Source: Lycium barbarum
Lineage: Eukaryota > Streptophyta > Magnoliopsida > Solanales > Solanaceae
Direction: 5' to 3'
Assembly: GCF_019175385.1 (NCBI RefSeq)
Contig: NC_083348.1
Span: forward strand, 2,743,001 to 2,807,000
DNA: 64,000 nucleotides
Shown here: piece after piece, positions 31,775 to 43,455 of the stretch
How positions within the stretch are numbered: the first letter of the stretch is position 1
How the letters are laid out: each line of letters opens with the position of its first letter
Position numbers and translations under genes: made by a program
The notes under the pieces: generated by a model
Databases searched by the model: none
The model's input: only the letters and a program-made list of their open reading frames with translations
What the model was told of the DNA's origin: nothing

Positions 31775-32450
31775 TCTTTTGCTCGGGAAGTCGATGTCAC
31801 TATAAATTTTCATATCATATCTTAAAAGCAATGGTGAATCCATCCTTATGAAATTCTGGATTCGCCTTTGCCCAGTTGTATACCTAGCATAACATTTTCC
31901 CAAAAACATATCACCATAAACACCACCATCACACTCTTTTTTCAACCGTTCGATCGCCTCAGATAAGCAATCTTGACATTGGGCCATATTCCAATCACCC
32001 ACACATTGGGCCATACCTTGTACATCCTCTGACCCACCAACCCTATAAAGCCCATTACCGCCCATTAGGCGCCCCCAGAATAGCATCCCTTCGGCCCATT
32101 TCATCTAAATCAAACCCATTAGATGGCCCTCATTTTTTCATCACCACAGTTTTATCCTCTTGAGTCCAAAAAAGAACTATTATCATACTTTAGAAAACAC
32201 CTTGTAATTGTAGAGCTCCACCACAAGTCTGTAGACACAACTCGGTGAGTTGACTCATAGAGCGCGCTAGACACGTGGTGCTATCCGGCATGGACAAATC
32301 TCCTTGGCATTGATATAGACCGTTGATCATGTCTTGTTGGGTGGACCCCATTATGCTATGTTTGTTATACGATGAGTAAGTTGCTGAGTTGACTGAGAAA
32401 GTGAGTAGTGAGTAGCGAGTTGAGATTTGACTCATAAGGCGAGTCGGGTG
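31775..32450 (-). pseudogene. Plasmodesmata-located protein-like (DUF26) pseudogene
   Basis: Two DUF26/Gnk2-type modules on the minus strand. First (32190-32435): NSATYSSYNKHSIMGSTQQD, GLYQCQGDLSMPDSTTCLAR, QTCGGALQLQG; the usual C-X8-C-X2-C has Ser for the middle Cys. Second (31772-32104): GGSEDVQGMAQCVGDWNMAQ and CQDCLSEAIERLKKECDGG, with C-X8-C-X2-C intact, then GKCYARYTTG. These match plant PDLP proteins (PDLP6-8 subgroup from memory), which are membrane proteins at plasmodesmata. No signal peptide or transmembrane segment remains, and the region between modules (32105-32190) is shifted and shortened. This is the only host-gene-like sequence in the window. Confidence 0.8.
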
Positions 32451-33548
32451 AATATTTTATTTGTGAAGCAAAGAGAAAACTTCACACGAGATCTTAGTTA
32501 CCTACAATTAGTTGACAAATCGGACTCAGGAATTTGTTGTAGAATGTGAAAGTGATTGGGACTTTTCTCTTAACTCACTCTTTAGAATTCTTTCACTTTT
32601 TTTTTCCAGCATTTATTTAAAATATAATACAAAAATAGGTAGATCTAAAATAGGAAAGAGGTGGAAAGGGTACAAGGAAATTGACATGATTGTTACTATC
32701 AACTCGTGCCATGTCAAACAGATTGTCCCCTCCTGCAACGTGATGATCATTTTCTTTGATTTGCTTGCTCCTTCCATTCCGAATGTATTTGACTTGACAC
32801 GAAATTTATGAAATAAAGGAAGATTTTTAAAATTTGTGGTCCAAAACAATCTATAGAAATTTGTGTGGCTAGAAATTATTTCATTAAAGGTAAAAAGATA
32901 AATTTAAAGTTGAGTTTTTACTAAATATAGATGTTATTCTTTTTGGGACTGACTAAAAAGAAAAGAGTATCATATAAATTAGGATGGAAAGAGTTTTTTT
33001 TTTTATATATATTTGCTTTTATATATTTTCTTGACAGTTTAAGAATAAGTTCAAATAGCCGAATAAGTTGGACGGGATTCTATTTCTAGTCTTTTAAACT
33101 GGGTATCAATTTGGCACCTAAACATGCTCCAAAATCCAAATCACCACTTTAAATTAGTATTTTAGAAGGTGGGGACGTGAGGCAGGGTCTTTTATTTAGT
33201 ATGGGATGAGACGTAAGTCCCGAGGCATGAGGGTATATGTCTCATAAATCTTTGCATTATTTATTTATAATATAGTAAAATAGTATAATAACTCAAAAAT
33301 TATAGAAAATACATTAATAGTTTTTACAAAAAAATTAAAAATATGATTAAAGAAACTCATAGAAAAAAACTTCTAACATGATTTTACAAGTACAAATAAT
33401 ACAATGATATAAAAGTTATTATCACAATTTCTTAAAATGTATACTATGTTACTATGCAATTTACCTCCCTAAAAAAATCAATAAACTTTATTAATATTAT
33501 AATGAAAACATCACTCCTTCATGAATAAAAATAAAATTACTTTCAAAT

Positions 33549-33615
<67 letters not shown>

Positions 33616-34830
33616 TTAGAGACATAGGAAAAACACATGAAGACTAATGACAAATGAAGATGTAAAATTCGGCGATGTATTTTTTAGAAAAAAGTTAAGT
33701 GATATTCACTTTCACAGTGCTCTCAAATAGTAATATGCAATACTACGACTTGTTATTTGCGTTACTCTCAATCTTCTTATTTCTATAAATGATAAAGCTA
33801 CTATTAAGCATCATTCATTTATTAAAGAACTAGTTCTAATGTACGTGCGTTACACGTGTGTATTGCGTTAATTCAAAAAATTGTATACAAGAAAAATGAA
33901 TTATATAAAATATAAAATGATAAAAAATAGTTGTGAAACTTTATTTAAATAAGTAAATCCAAATTAATCATATTTAGCTAGATCAATATAAGAGAAGAAA
34001 TCATGCCATACAGAAATCTCCGAACATATAATGCAAGCACTGATAGGTTAAAATATTAAAATAAAATATTATGAAAAATATAAATTCAAACAGGAAATAC
34101 ATTTTATCACATTATTGATCAACCCATAGCTTCTTTCTTCGGGTATCACAAGAATGTTATAATCAATTTGAGTACCAACATATATAGTCTATCACTTCAG
34201 GCTAAAATTTGAGTACCAACATATATAGTCCGACACTTCAAGCTAAAATCTAAATATTAAAACAAGATAATCTTAATTAGTTACCTCGCCTAATAATTAT
34301 ACCAAAATTTTTAAACACACTCTTTTATTTGTTGTGATTAATAAACTATTATTGTCATTCATAAAAGGCTCCTAATTCTGATTAATATGTGAGGTTGTCA
34401 CCTCTCTCTCAACCAACCTTTAAAGAATAGATAATATATGTATATTTAAACTTCTGGGTTTTGACCGAACTTATCTTTCTATAGCATCTTTTTTGTCTTA
34501 CTATTAAATTTTCCCGCAAGTTCTCCTTCAGGGTGAAAAATGATTTTCACCTCCCTAACTTTATTTTAAAAATCAAACTCCCCCTCAACTTTGAATAATA
34601 GACATTTCCCTCCCCCCTCCCCCCCCCCCCCCCCTCTCTCTTATCCTATCCTTCAATCCTCCATTTATGTAATACCTTTTCATATTTGAATTTTATTTAA
34701 GTATATTAACATTATAAGTAGAATAATACTTTTATGAATTTGTCACAAAATGCAATGCTATTTTTTGTGATTTTTATTTTTATTTTTTATAACTAACTTT
34801 TGTATCCATCACCAAGTAAGCTGTACAAAT
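32451..34830. other. AT-rich intergenic DNA with simple repeats
   Basis: No gene recognised. It holds (TA)n at 33554-33611, a 41 bp tandem duplication TTTGAGTACCAACATATATA... (units from 34167 and 34208), a C-rich tract (34608-34634), and an inverted-repeat-like ACGTGCGTTACACGTGT near 33842. A stretch near 33180-33245 with repeated GACGT / CCCGAGGCATGAGGG-like words may be an old short interspersed repeat, but I cannot name it. Confidence 0.6.
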
Positions 34831-34839
34831 AAAAAAAAA

Positions 34840-37213
34840 ATTGCATGGCCAACACAGCCAACTATACAGGTCTTAAACACTACTAACTCACTCTACTAAA
34901 CAGTAATCTAGCTAAAATTAGAAACTAGAGTCAAAACCAACAAGACTGTAACTTTAAACTACTCCTGCCAGTGGCTCTAACGCTTGCCATATAAGAAACT
35001 TCTCTACAAATGACTTCTATTCCTCTGGATTACATGTTCAAACTTTCTCCGATTCCTTTCCATCCATATGGAGTGTATAACCTCTACATAGATATGTTTG
35101 AAAATCTGAGTTGCAACTGATCTTCCCATTGCATTTTGGATGGCTCAACTCAGGAGTTGTTGCCAGTTTCTAGGCATATAACCTGCTCTGTCCAGCCACT
35201 TCAAAACTCTATTCCATACTGTTATAGCAAAAGGGCATTCTACAAAGATGTGATCTCTGGACTCCATCTATACTTGACAGAAAACACATGCTGGATCAAC
35301 ATTAATGTCCCAGCTGAGTAATCTATCAGTAGTTAGATGTTTATTCTGCACCTGTAACCACACAGTGAACTGAGCCTTAGGTCGGGGAACATTGCCAAAC
35401 CTTAAGCACTTCCAAGTGACTCTAATGTTATTGCAGATAGTATTGCCTGATTGAAGGCTTCCCGTTCCCACTATTATGCAAATGAGGTCTGTCTCTTATA
35501 GCATCAAATATTTTCCTTAACATCCAACAAGACTGCTTAGGCACAAACACTTGCACAAATTGTTGCCCCTTTATGTAGTAGGTGTGGATCCATTTGATCC
35601 AAACTTTATCAGTATTGTGCTCCACATCCCCACGGATCCTGGCAATTGCAGCCCCATTCCATATGTGAATGTTGATCAAGTTGAGGCCCCCACTAGATTT
35701 AGGTAAGCAAACTCTACCCCAAGCAACCAGTGCTTTCTTAGTGATGGTGTTGACTCTTGACCAAAGATAACTTCTACAAAAAGCCTCAGTATTTTTCACC
35801 ACCTTGAAAGGAAGAACAAATAGTTGTGACCAGTGTGATTGAATTCCAAACAAGACAGTTTGAACTAGCTGAGCTCTTCCTGCATAGGAGAGCTTTTTTG
35901 TTGTCCAAGTAGTAATCCGGGCTACTATTTTTAAAATAAGGGGCTGCCACTCGATCAAAGTTATTTTCTTAGTGGACAGAGGGATTCCAAGGTATTTAAG
36001 GGTAGTCTCACCACAAGAGTAACTTAGGTGACATAGGATAATGGCTTTGTCATTAGGACCGATCCCTCTAGAATAGGCAGAACTCTTCCCCATGTTGGCT
36101 TGGAGTCTTGATGCTTTGGATAAAACCAGAAAGCAATGCCATTACAAATGGTAAATCTCCCCAAGAAAAAAAACATCAATAGGTCATCAGGAAAACATAA
36201 GTGGGTGATTCTAAGTCTGCTACATTTGGGGTGATATTTAAGAGTGTGCTCCTCATGAAGGCAGATTAACTTCCTACTCAAGTATTCCATAGCAAGTGCA
36301 AAAAGATAAGGGAAAGGAGGATCCCCTATCTCAGTCCTAGCAGCATCAAATTAAAGGCAAAGTAGGTTCCCCATTAATGATAATAGAGTAGTTATCTGTC
36401 TGCATACATTCAAGAATCCAATTGGAAAACTTCACAGGAAAGCCTACTTCATCCAGCATTTGCTCCATAAATTTCCACTCTACAGAGTCATAAGTTTTTT
36501 GTAAGTCAACCTTAACCATGCATCTAGGAGAAATGTGTTTCTTAGTATTGGACTTCCCAAGCTCATGCGCCATGATAATGTTGTCTGAAATTTTCCTTTT
36601 TGGAATAAACCCTGCTTGTGCCTCACAGACAATATAAGGCATCACCTTTTGCATTCTATTTGCTAGGAATATAGATATACTATTATAGAGCACAGAGCAA
36701 CAAGCATTGTCCTATAGTCTTTGATAGTGATTGGAGCTTCAATCTTTGGCACTAGAGTTATTGTTGTACAGTTCATTCCTCTATATAGCTAACCAGTCTT
36801 AAAAAGTTATTTATAGCTGTTATGACACCTTCATTAATGATATGCCATATCTTCTTGTAGAAGAAGGCATTGTAGCCATCCACTCTAGGAGTTTTATCAT
36901 CAGTAATAACATTTAACTCTTCAACTATTTCCTGCTCAGTAACACTTGCACACAAAAGCAGCTGCTGATCATGAGTCAACTTAGGCCCTTTGTTCATAAC
37001 TTCCTTGTCTACTACATCTAACACAGGTGTGGAGGACCCATCAAACCTTTGTAAAATTAGATAATTTCATCTTTTACGGTATCAAGAGTGCTCAACTTGA
37101 TCCCATTAACACTAGTACGTTATGAAATTTGCTTCCTCTAGCTCCTCTCCTTGACTACAGCAGAAAAGTACTTTGTATTTGCATCACCCAGTTTAATCCA
37201 CCTAGATCTAGGT
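34840..37213 (-). pseudogene. LINE 1 (L1-type), reverse transcriptase half
   Basis: From 37213 down: RWIKLGDANTK lead-in, TEQEIVEELNVITDDKTP with PRVDGYNAFFYKKIW, then RT: NSISIFLANRMQKVMP, EAQAGFIPKRKISDNIIMAH, VDLQKTYDSVEWKFME, then FPDDLLMFFF (usual F/YADD box with Ala replaced by Pro), then ETTLKYLGIPLSTKK, WTTKKLSYAGRAQLV and the zf-RVT tail (RFGNVPRPKAQFTVWL, DPACVFCQ) to about 34970. Stops and frameshifts occur at several points. Endonuclease and ORF1 of probably the same element lie at 39841-41940. Confidence 0.85.
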
Positions 37214-38085
37214 TATATTGATATTTTTTTGGTTAAACAACATCTTTCATTAATGACCAAAATATTTACATACAAAGCAGAAGCAGCTCTGGACTAATTG
37301 CTATCCTCAAAGAAGTCCTCTAATATCTACTCTACTATACTTAGCTAACTATTGAATTCACTAGCAACTAGTAGATTAATATTTACATCTTTCATTACAA
37401 TAGAAGATAAAATAATAAGCAAATTGCAGCTATGGAAATGTATTCAACCTCTGCAAAGCAGCCTGCCATTTAGCATTAGCTCCACCTTTTGTGTGTAAAT
37501 GCACGACCATTTCCTTCAGCACCAGAGCAGCTACAAGTGTACCTTGCTGAAACCTGATCTTGTTCCTTTCTCTTCCAAATAACATCAACAATCATAGCAA
37601 ATGCTTAACTGGAAATCTCAGCTAGACCTGCTTTCTCTTTAGCTAAGTTGCAAGCCCTTTTTACCTCTGTGTTCCAGTCCCAAATGGTTCTCTGATAGTC
37701 TAACCATACACATAACCTATTCCAAAGATTGTTAGTCTGCTGATACTCAAAGAATAAGTATGTGAATGTCTCCCTATTTTGCCATCAAAAGCACAATCAG
37801 GTGGAACCTGAATGCCAAATTTCAGTAGCCTGCCCACAGCTGCTAGCGTGTAATGTAAAGCTAGCCAAAGAATGAACTTGTATCTGGGATGGATCCTATT
37901 GCAGATTATTGCTCTTCCATTCAACTTTGAGATGTTGAGGTAGCAGGTTCATATAAAACTTTCTGATAGAGAAAATTTGTCCTTGTTGAGCTGCAACCAA
38001 AGAAGTATTTAAAGTACCAGGATTTGTTTGCCCTTGCAATACGAACTCCCTAGATGCCAATATCTTTCTCACCACCCAAGATCAT
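37214..38085 (-). mobile_element. LINE 2, 5'-truncated 3' end inserted in LINE 1
   Basis: On the minus strand it reads SWVVRKILASREFVLQGQ, IRKFYMNLLPQHLKVEW, PRYKFILWLALHYTLAAVGR, FGIQVPPDCAF: the zf-RVT region and C-terminus of an L1-type LINE, paralogous to the tail of LINE 1. Its left edge is a short T tract (37213-37220), as expected for the poly(A) end of a minus-strand LINE. It lies where LINE 1 lacks about 130 codons between endonuclease and RT. Confidence 0.75.
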
Positions 38086-39144
38086 ATTTGTCATGGTTGA
38101 GGTTATTGGAAGGGAAAGTAAGGTTATGAAATTGATATTGTAATTGAGACATGTGTCCATGTGTGGCACCGTTGATTCATATATTCTTGCTGGCATTGTT
38201 ATCATGTGTTCACTCATTTATACATACATTGGGATCGGGTTGCGCATCACAACACTTACTTGGATCGGGTTGCACATACCGCAACACCGACTGGGATCAG
38301 ATTGCATGTTCCGCTACATTAACTATTGGATCGAGCCGTGTGCCACAACAGGTACATAGACTTAGCGGTCCCCCATGGGTCATGACTGTCGAGATGACAA
38401 GATATTCTGCTCGAAGCGCGTGTGTATCATTGTATTGGCATTGCATTCATCTTATATTTACAAATGGCATTGTATTGGACTTGTTGGTTGATCTTTGGTG
38501 ATACGTGTACTTGATAGTGGTTCTTGAGATTGTGTTTCGGACTTATAGTGGAATTTAAGGAGATATGCTAGACTTGGTAACTTGGTACTGGATTTGATAC
38601 TTTGGACTGTGTTGAGTTATATCTGATTGTGAGCATGTCTACTTTTTCAGGCTCTTTCTTGTGCATATGTTATCTAACTGTTGTCGGCCTATGATGCCTA
38701 CTCAGTACGTGTTGTTGTACTGATTCTACCTTGCTGCATTCTTTTCTACGGGCAGAGTTCGTGACCGGATCGACTTTCTTGTTCCTGATTAGGTCTAGTT
38801 CGATAAGCATTCTAGTGTGAGAACTTGGATGGATTTGTTGCCCGGATGACTCTTATCTATTCCTGTCTTTATATTCTATCATTTAGACAGTTATTTATGG
38901 ATAGTTGAGACTTGAATTTCCTAGACATTATGCAGTGACTCTTGTACTATTCAAACCAGATTTTGGGATTTTGATATATCTTCCACACTTATTATATTCA
39001 CCAATTTATATTAGACTTATTATATAATTTTGGGTTATTTGATTTTACTTCATTGTTATTTGATTATGAATAACGGACGGGTTCGCCTACTGAGATGAGA
39101 AATGGTAGGTGCCCACACGTTCCCCTAGTTGGGGCGTGACAAGT

Positions 39145-39157
39145 TAGTATCAGAGCC
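39145..39157 (+). other. PBS of the gypsy fragment
   Basis: TAGTATCAGAGCC lies 3 nt after the LTR end and differs by one base from TGGTATCAGAGCC. The leader shares CTAGTAGAGTCTTG (39192-39205) and a GAGGCT..ACATTTAGA block (39239-39260) with the other elements; CGGA/TCCG can pair between them. Confidence 0.88.
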
Positions 39158-39355
39158 CTAGGTTTTTCGGTCTATAAGTACAAGTGCATATCTAGTAGAG
39201 TCTTGCGGATCAGTGCATTGTGCTCCGTACCATTCTGCGAGAGGCTATAGGACATTTAGAAAATTTCACATTATTTCATTCCTTCGTGCTACTTTATTCA
39301 AACTGATATCTGGCTTTTGCTAATTGGTATCTAATACATTTCTATTCTCTCACAG

Positions 39356-39840
39356 ATGGTGAGGATACGAGTTAATATTGCGAGGGACGAGGTGCCCGAG
39401 CCTACTGCTGGGGTAGGTAGCAGAGGACGATGACAGGCGAGAGGTCGTGGCCGAGCTAGAGGCTGTGGAGCTACACCGGCTAGGGGTGAGGCCCCTGTGG
39501 CTGAACAGAGGCGAGCACGTTCAGCTTCTCCAGAGCGTCAGCCCCAGAGAGCACAGGCAGCCGGGAGAGGTAAGGGACCAGCCGAGACTGACCCCGATGC
39601 CATGTCTGATTAGGCATTTCAGGATGTTATGGCTCGTGTACTTCTTCATCTTGATGTCCAGCATGCCGTAGGTGGTGCCTCTATTCCAGGTGGTTCCCAG
39701 ACTCGAGTGGGAGTACAGACTCTCGAGCAGGCCAGACTATAGGGGTGCATCCTGCTACTGTCATGGCCCAATGTTTAGGCAATATTCCAGTCCCTGAGGG
39801 TGCTCCCAGACCTGTAGTAGTCCAGCCTTTGACCATGTCC
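39356..39840 (+). pseudogene. gag: gag N-terminal fragment of the gypsy fragment
   Basis: ATG at 39356 directly follows TTCTCTCACAG, a consensus 3' splice site. The frame opens MVRIRVNIARDEVPEPTAG, hits TGA at 39432, and continues with an Arg/Gly-rich linker and SDXAFQDVMARVLLHLDVQ-like capsid start; a TAG also falls at about 39612. From 39740 GVHPATVMAQCLGNIPVPEG is still gag-like. It ends near 39840. The basic start and capsid edge are typical of plant gypsy gag. Confidence 0.8.
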
Positions 39841-40460
39841 AAACTGTTGTATCCACTGAAAATCACCAAGAGCCCGGTCAATCTTACTGTACACCCTACC
39901 ATCACCACCTTGTTTGTTACACCTAGTGAAATTCCATCCCTTAGATCTAATAGGGGTGAGTTGTTGTGTATCAAGTAATCCTTGGAATCCTTAAATTTCA
40001 GCTTGAGTTACAGTTGGTCCAATTCTATCTTCAGAGCTGAGTACATTATTGAAGTCAGCACATAGGATCCAGGAAACTTGCATATGCAAAGTTATCTGAT
40101 TTAGCTCATTCCACAATATCTCTCTTTGTTGGCATTCATTCCTGGCATACACTGAGGTAGATTGTAACTTGAGTTCCAGGATCCTTTATCAGACAGTGTA
40201 TGAATTGATCCTTAATCTCAAGAATAGTAACATTCATGCTGCTCCTCTAAATTAACCATATCCTTCCATTAGGTGCCCCATTATAGTTATAACAGGAGTT
40301 CCAACCCTAAGCTACTTATTTCAGAATTTTCTGTGATCTTTTCTCCCTAACCTTTATGTCAACACACCTAGACACTTCTGCTTTACTCTTAGCAACAAAG
40401 AGCTTCAACTCCTTCTCCTTGTGGGACTAATTAAAGCCCCGTTATGTTCCATGTGGAAAT
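39841..40460 (-). pseudogene. LINE 1 endonuclease domain
   Basis: On the minus strand, in broken frames, I see VGTPVITIMGHLMEG-like, then SVYARNECQQREILWNELN, then CADFNNVLSSEDRIGPTVTQ, LTPIRSKGWNFTRCNKQGGD and YSKIDRALGDFQWIQQFG. The DFNNVLSSEDR phrase matches the GDFN motif of AP-endonuclease-type LINE nucleases, which nick the target DNA. The block stops at the gypsy fragment near 39840. Confidence 0.78.
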
Positions 40461-40566
40461 GGTCATGGAGGATGGAAAGCTGGTATTGAAGTGCCAGCCC
40501 CATTTGAACCACTCTGCTATCCCAAAGTAGCATTTATGTTACTAGCATGAAACTAGGTGATTCAGT

Positions 40567-41940
40567 CTATATTTTCTTACCATTCCTTTGAACTGGATGC
40601 TTCTTACTATGCTCTCTTCTTGGGTTAACACCTTCCATTGGCACATTGCTAGTTTTCTCTATTCCGCCTTTTGTCAAAGAAAGCCTAGACTGCAGTACTC
40701 TATTCCCTTTTGAGTCCTCAGTTTGATCAGTAGGTTGAGAAGTTTGCCCGGGTACAGTGTTCCCCTCTGCCTCTTCAACTACCTGAGAAGTACCCCCAGG
40801 TTGGTACAGTTTTAGAATGCCATTATTTCCTATAAGTCTTCCTCTTCCTAGTTTTCCTCTTCTTCTTCTTCTTCTTAGGAAACAGCCTTGCATCCTCATG
40901 AACTTCCGCTTCCTCCTCATAATCTCTATAATTCTAGCATTAAAATTCATCATGGCCAAACCTAATGAATTCATTACAAAATTTAGGTTTCCAATAATAT
41001 GCAATAGCCTTATGGGGTTTGAACATTTACACAATCTGGTAGGGGTTGAGACATATCAGTTTCAACAAGAACTCTAGCATATGATATTTTCGCAGCATTT
41101 GCAGTGAATTCATAAGTAAACAGTGGCTTCCCAACTGCCCTAAACACTTTAACTCAAAGCTTCTGATGACCAATACCTCACAGGCAATTCAAGAAATTTC
41201 ACCCAAATAGGAATCACACTCAAAATATCCTGATCAAAATTGAAGTCCAGTTCCTACGGTTTGAGTATGAGAGGTTTGTTATTAAAATAGTATGGCCCAA
41301 ATTTTAGCACCTGCTCTTTGTCCGGAATCAAATTAAACCTGAAAATGTAGTAACCTTCATCATGAATTAGAATCAGTGCTATAGAAACAAAATTCCAAAC
41401 TCGAGTAACGTAACCCTCCATTTACTTCGCATAAGGTGTATCCCCTGAAACATACCCTATTAGTGCAGATTTCAAGTGTTCCTTTTGTGATTTAATATCT
41501 TCTTCCTCAATCATAACAGTTAGTACTCCATCCTTCATAGTCGGAGGTACATAGATTAAGGACATACCATCACTGCGATTTCCTTGCATAATTTCTGCAG
41601 CAGTAGGTGTAGGATGATCTGTTGTACCGACATCTGAAAAGTTGCAGTCGTTGCACCGCCAGTTCCTTCCCCTCAGCCTTAATAGAGCATAGTTGTACCT
41701 CCTTCTCGAGACTACTATCATTATGTTTCTCAGGAATTGATTGGAATTCCTCCGGTAGAAAAGTCTAAAAAGTTAGCGGAAGGAGCCTCTGTTGAATTCC
41801 AATTGCCGGCGTTATTAGTGTATGCGATGGTAGAGCTTGCATTGTCGTGTGTCATCGTCCATTATCCAGTCACAATTTCTTCCTTGCTATTTGCATCGCG
41901 AGAATTTGCCTAGAAGCTAACGTGCGCCCATTTCCTCCTC
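40567..41940 (-). pseudogene. LINE 1 ORF1 (DUF4283-like RNA-binding protein)
   Basis: From about 41900 down: RSDGMSLIYVPPTMKDG, TVMIEEEDIKSQKEHLKSAL, LIGYVSGDTPYAK, then in broken frames AVGKPLFTYEFTANAAK and ISYARVLVETDMSQPLPD, then a CCHC-like start (CKCSNPIRLLHIIG) and a low-complexity tail with basic (MRRKRKFMR) and Gln/Pro-rich parts (40567-41034). This fits the DUF4283 plus zinc-knuckle ORF1 of plant L1 elements, a nucleic-acid chaperone. Frameshifts and stops abound in 41040-41420. Confidence 0.78.
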
Positions 41941-41962
41941 ATTTTAATATTGTATGTATTAA

Positions 41963-42309
41963 GGGGTCCATTGGTTCAAGAAAAGTTATAATGGGATTAG
42001 TTATGTTGGGATTAATTATTCTGATATTATTTCTTATTGATTGTTTAGCTTATTGTAATTAAAGTAAGATGCATTGCATAATTTCTAAGAAAAAGTTGTT
42101 TGTGTAAAAAAAATATCCTCCACATTATTTAGTAGAAAAAGAGTTTGAGGGACCTCAGGGCTACTTTTGTCATTTTCATCATCTTATTCCAATGCTATTT
42201 TTAATCCTGGGATAACTTATCCCAGGATTAGTAACCAAACAAGGGATATGGTCGTACTAACTTTTTATCCTAGGACTATTTTTCCTTATCCATCATACCA
42301 AACGACCGC
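41963..42309. mobile_element. Harbinger/Tourist-like MITE with TAA duplication
   Basis: The 347 bp unit begins GGGGTCCATTGGTTC and ends ...ATACCAAACGACCGC, an imperfect terminal inverted repeat of about 20 bp, flanked by TAA on both sides (41960-41962 and 42310-42312). It has no coding capacity. A perfect palindrome TAATCCTGGGATAA / TTATCCCAGGATTA with a 1 nt centre sits near 42203-42231. TAA flanks and GG(G/C)...TTTGG ends are typical of PIF/Harbinger MITEs. Confidence 0.83.
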
Positions 42310-42312
42310 TAA

Positions 42313-42534
42313 GTATGTATATATGTATTTACATGCATGCGTGTGTATATTTTGAAATAGTTGCATTGAAATATATTTATAAAGTTATTTGTTACCGGTT
42401 TCTTTCACTTGTATAAATAGATAATTATTAATAAAATTATTTTTTATTCTGCTAATGAATTTCATTACAGAACATCATTCACTCATATACTCAATTATTA
42501 TTTCTCACTTTTTGTTTTCGCCAAGAAAATAACA
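42313..42534. other. AT-rich DNA between MITE and element B
   Basis: No gene or repeat recognised. The last 5 bp TAACA (42530-42534) would be the left target duplication of element B; its partner is beyond the window. Confidence 0.6.
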
Positions 42535-42960
42535 TGTCACGACCCAACTAGGGCGCCATGACGGGCACCCGAGGCTAACCCACCGAGCACCTCTGAACAT
42601 ACATCTCATAATCATTTATAGGTGGACCACAAAGACAGCTCATGAATATCATACTTAATACAGTCATCAACAGCTATGCCTATAAGTGTAAGCCAACAAG
42701 GCTACCAAAATATTATACAACAATAAGAACTGATGACTTTTAAGGAACATCTAGCTACATACATCTGTCTACGAGCCTCTAAACAGAAGAATACATGAAT
42801 CCATAAGGACGAGGCAGGACTCTGCCATCCCTAAGTGTATATACAAAAGAGTAGTACCAATAAATGCGGCCCCGAACAACTAGAGCGCCTCTGAGATTTC
42901 GCTGATGGAGCTTCTAAGGATCTGATCTCTTTCCCTGCTTTCCTGTGGGCATGAACGTAG

Positions 42961-42999
42961 CGTCCACAAGAAAGGACGTCAGTACGAATAGTGTACTGA
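42961..42999 (-). promoter_or_regulatory. Conserved double inverted repeat in element B LTR
   Basis: TCAGTAC (42979-42985) / GTACTGA (42993-42999) with a 7 nt spacer, next to CGTCC (42961-42965) / GGACG (42974-42978) with an 8 nt spacer; both stems are perfect. In the right LTR the second stem is ACGTCC/GGACGT (49541-49560), and the first has lost its outer pairs. Confidence 0.72.
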
Positions 43000-43169
43000 C
43001 TATGTAAGGCATGAATAGTAGCATAATAATAACACAAAAAATAACGGAAGATAAAAGAATTGTTTATATCTCATAATACTTTTCAAGACGTTCGTCATAC
43101 TTACTTACCCTTTCTCTAGAAGACATTTCATACATCCATGTGCCTACCTATACATTACCATACAATACA

Positions 43170-43455
43170 ATACAACACCGTACCCAGCCATATAGGCTCG
43201 GTATTATCCGTACCCGACCATAGTAAGGTTCAGTAATATCCGTACTCGACCATAGTAAGGCTCGGTAGTATCCATACCCAGCCATATAGACTCGGTGGTA
43301 TCCGTACCCGGCCCTTTCGGGACTCGGTAGTATCCGTACCCGGCCATAGTAAGGCTCTGTAGCATCCGTACCCAGCCATAGTAAAGCTCGGTAGTATCCG
43401 TACCCGGCCTCTTCGGGACGCTGTAATATCCATACCCGGCCTCTTCGGGACTCGA
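43170..43455 (-). repeat. Tandem array of CCGTACCCGGCC units in element B LTR
   Basis: About nine units of 31-32 bp share CCGTACCCGGCCATA.TAAGGCTCGGTA-like sequence; some have CTCTTCGGGACTCG in place of the ATA part. The right LTR carries a matching array at 49766-50041. Minus-strand Gly/Tyr-rich ORFs here are products of the repeat and not genes. Confidence 0.9.

Larger units (their letters stand above)
38086..39840 (+). mobile_element. Gypsy fragment: LTR 3' part, PBS and gag start
   Basis: A plus-strand LTR end (to GGGGCGTGACA, 39131-39141), a tRNA-iMet PBS TAGTATCAGAGCC (39145-39157), leader and gag. The LTR has a GGGATCGGG-type array (38229-38345) and the inverted repeat TCAGTAC/GTACTGA (38702-38723). 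Both ends are truncated: the LTR start is missing at about 38085 and gag stops at about 39840 where LINE 1 sequence begins. Confidence 0.85.

Noticed and set aside
31775..32450. Cysteine-rich receptor-like kinase
   Set aside because: DUF26 modules fit, but no kinase domain follows and the wording around the motifs is closer to PDLP proteins.
43170..43455. Regular repeats as a possible CRISPR array
   Set aside because: Units are contiguous without unique spacers, lie inside an LTR and recur in its partner LTR; the genome is a plant.
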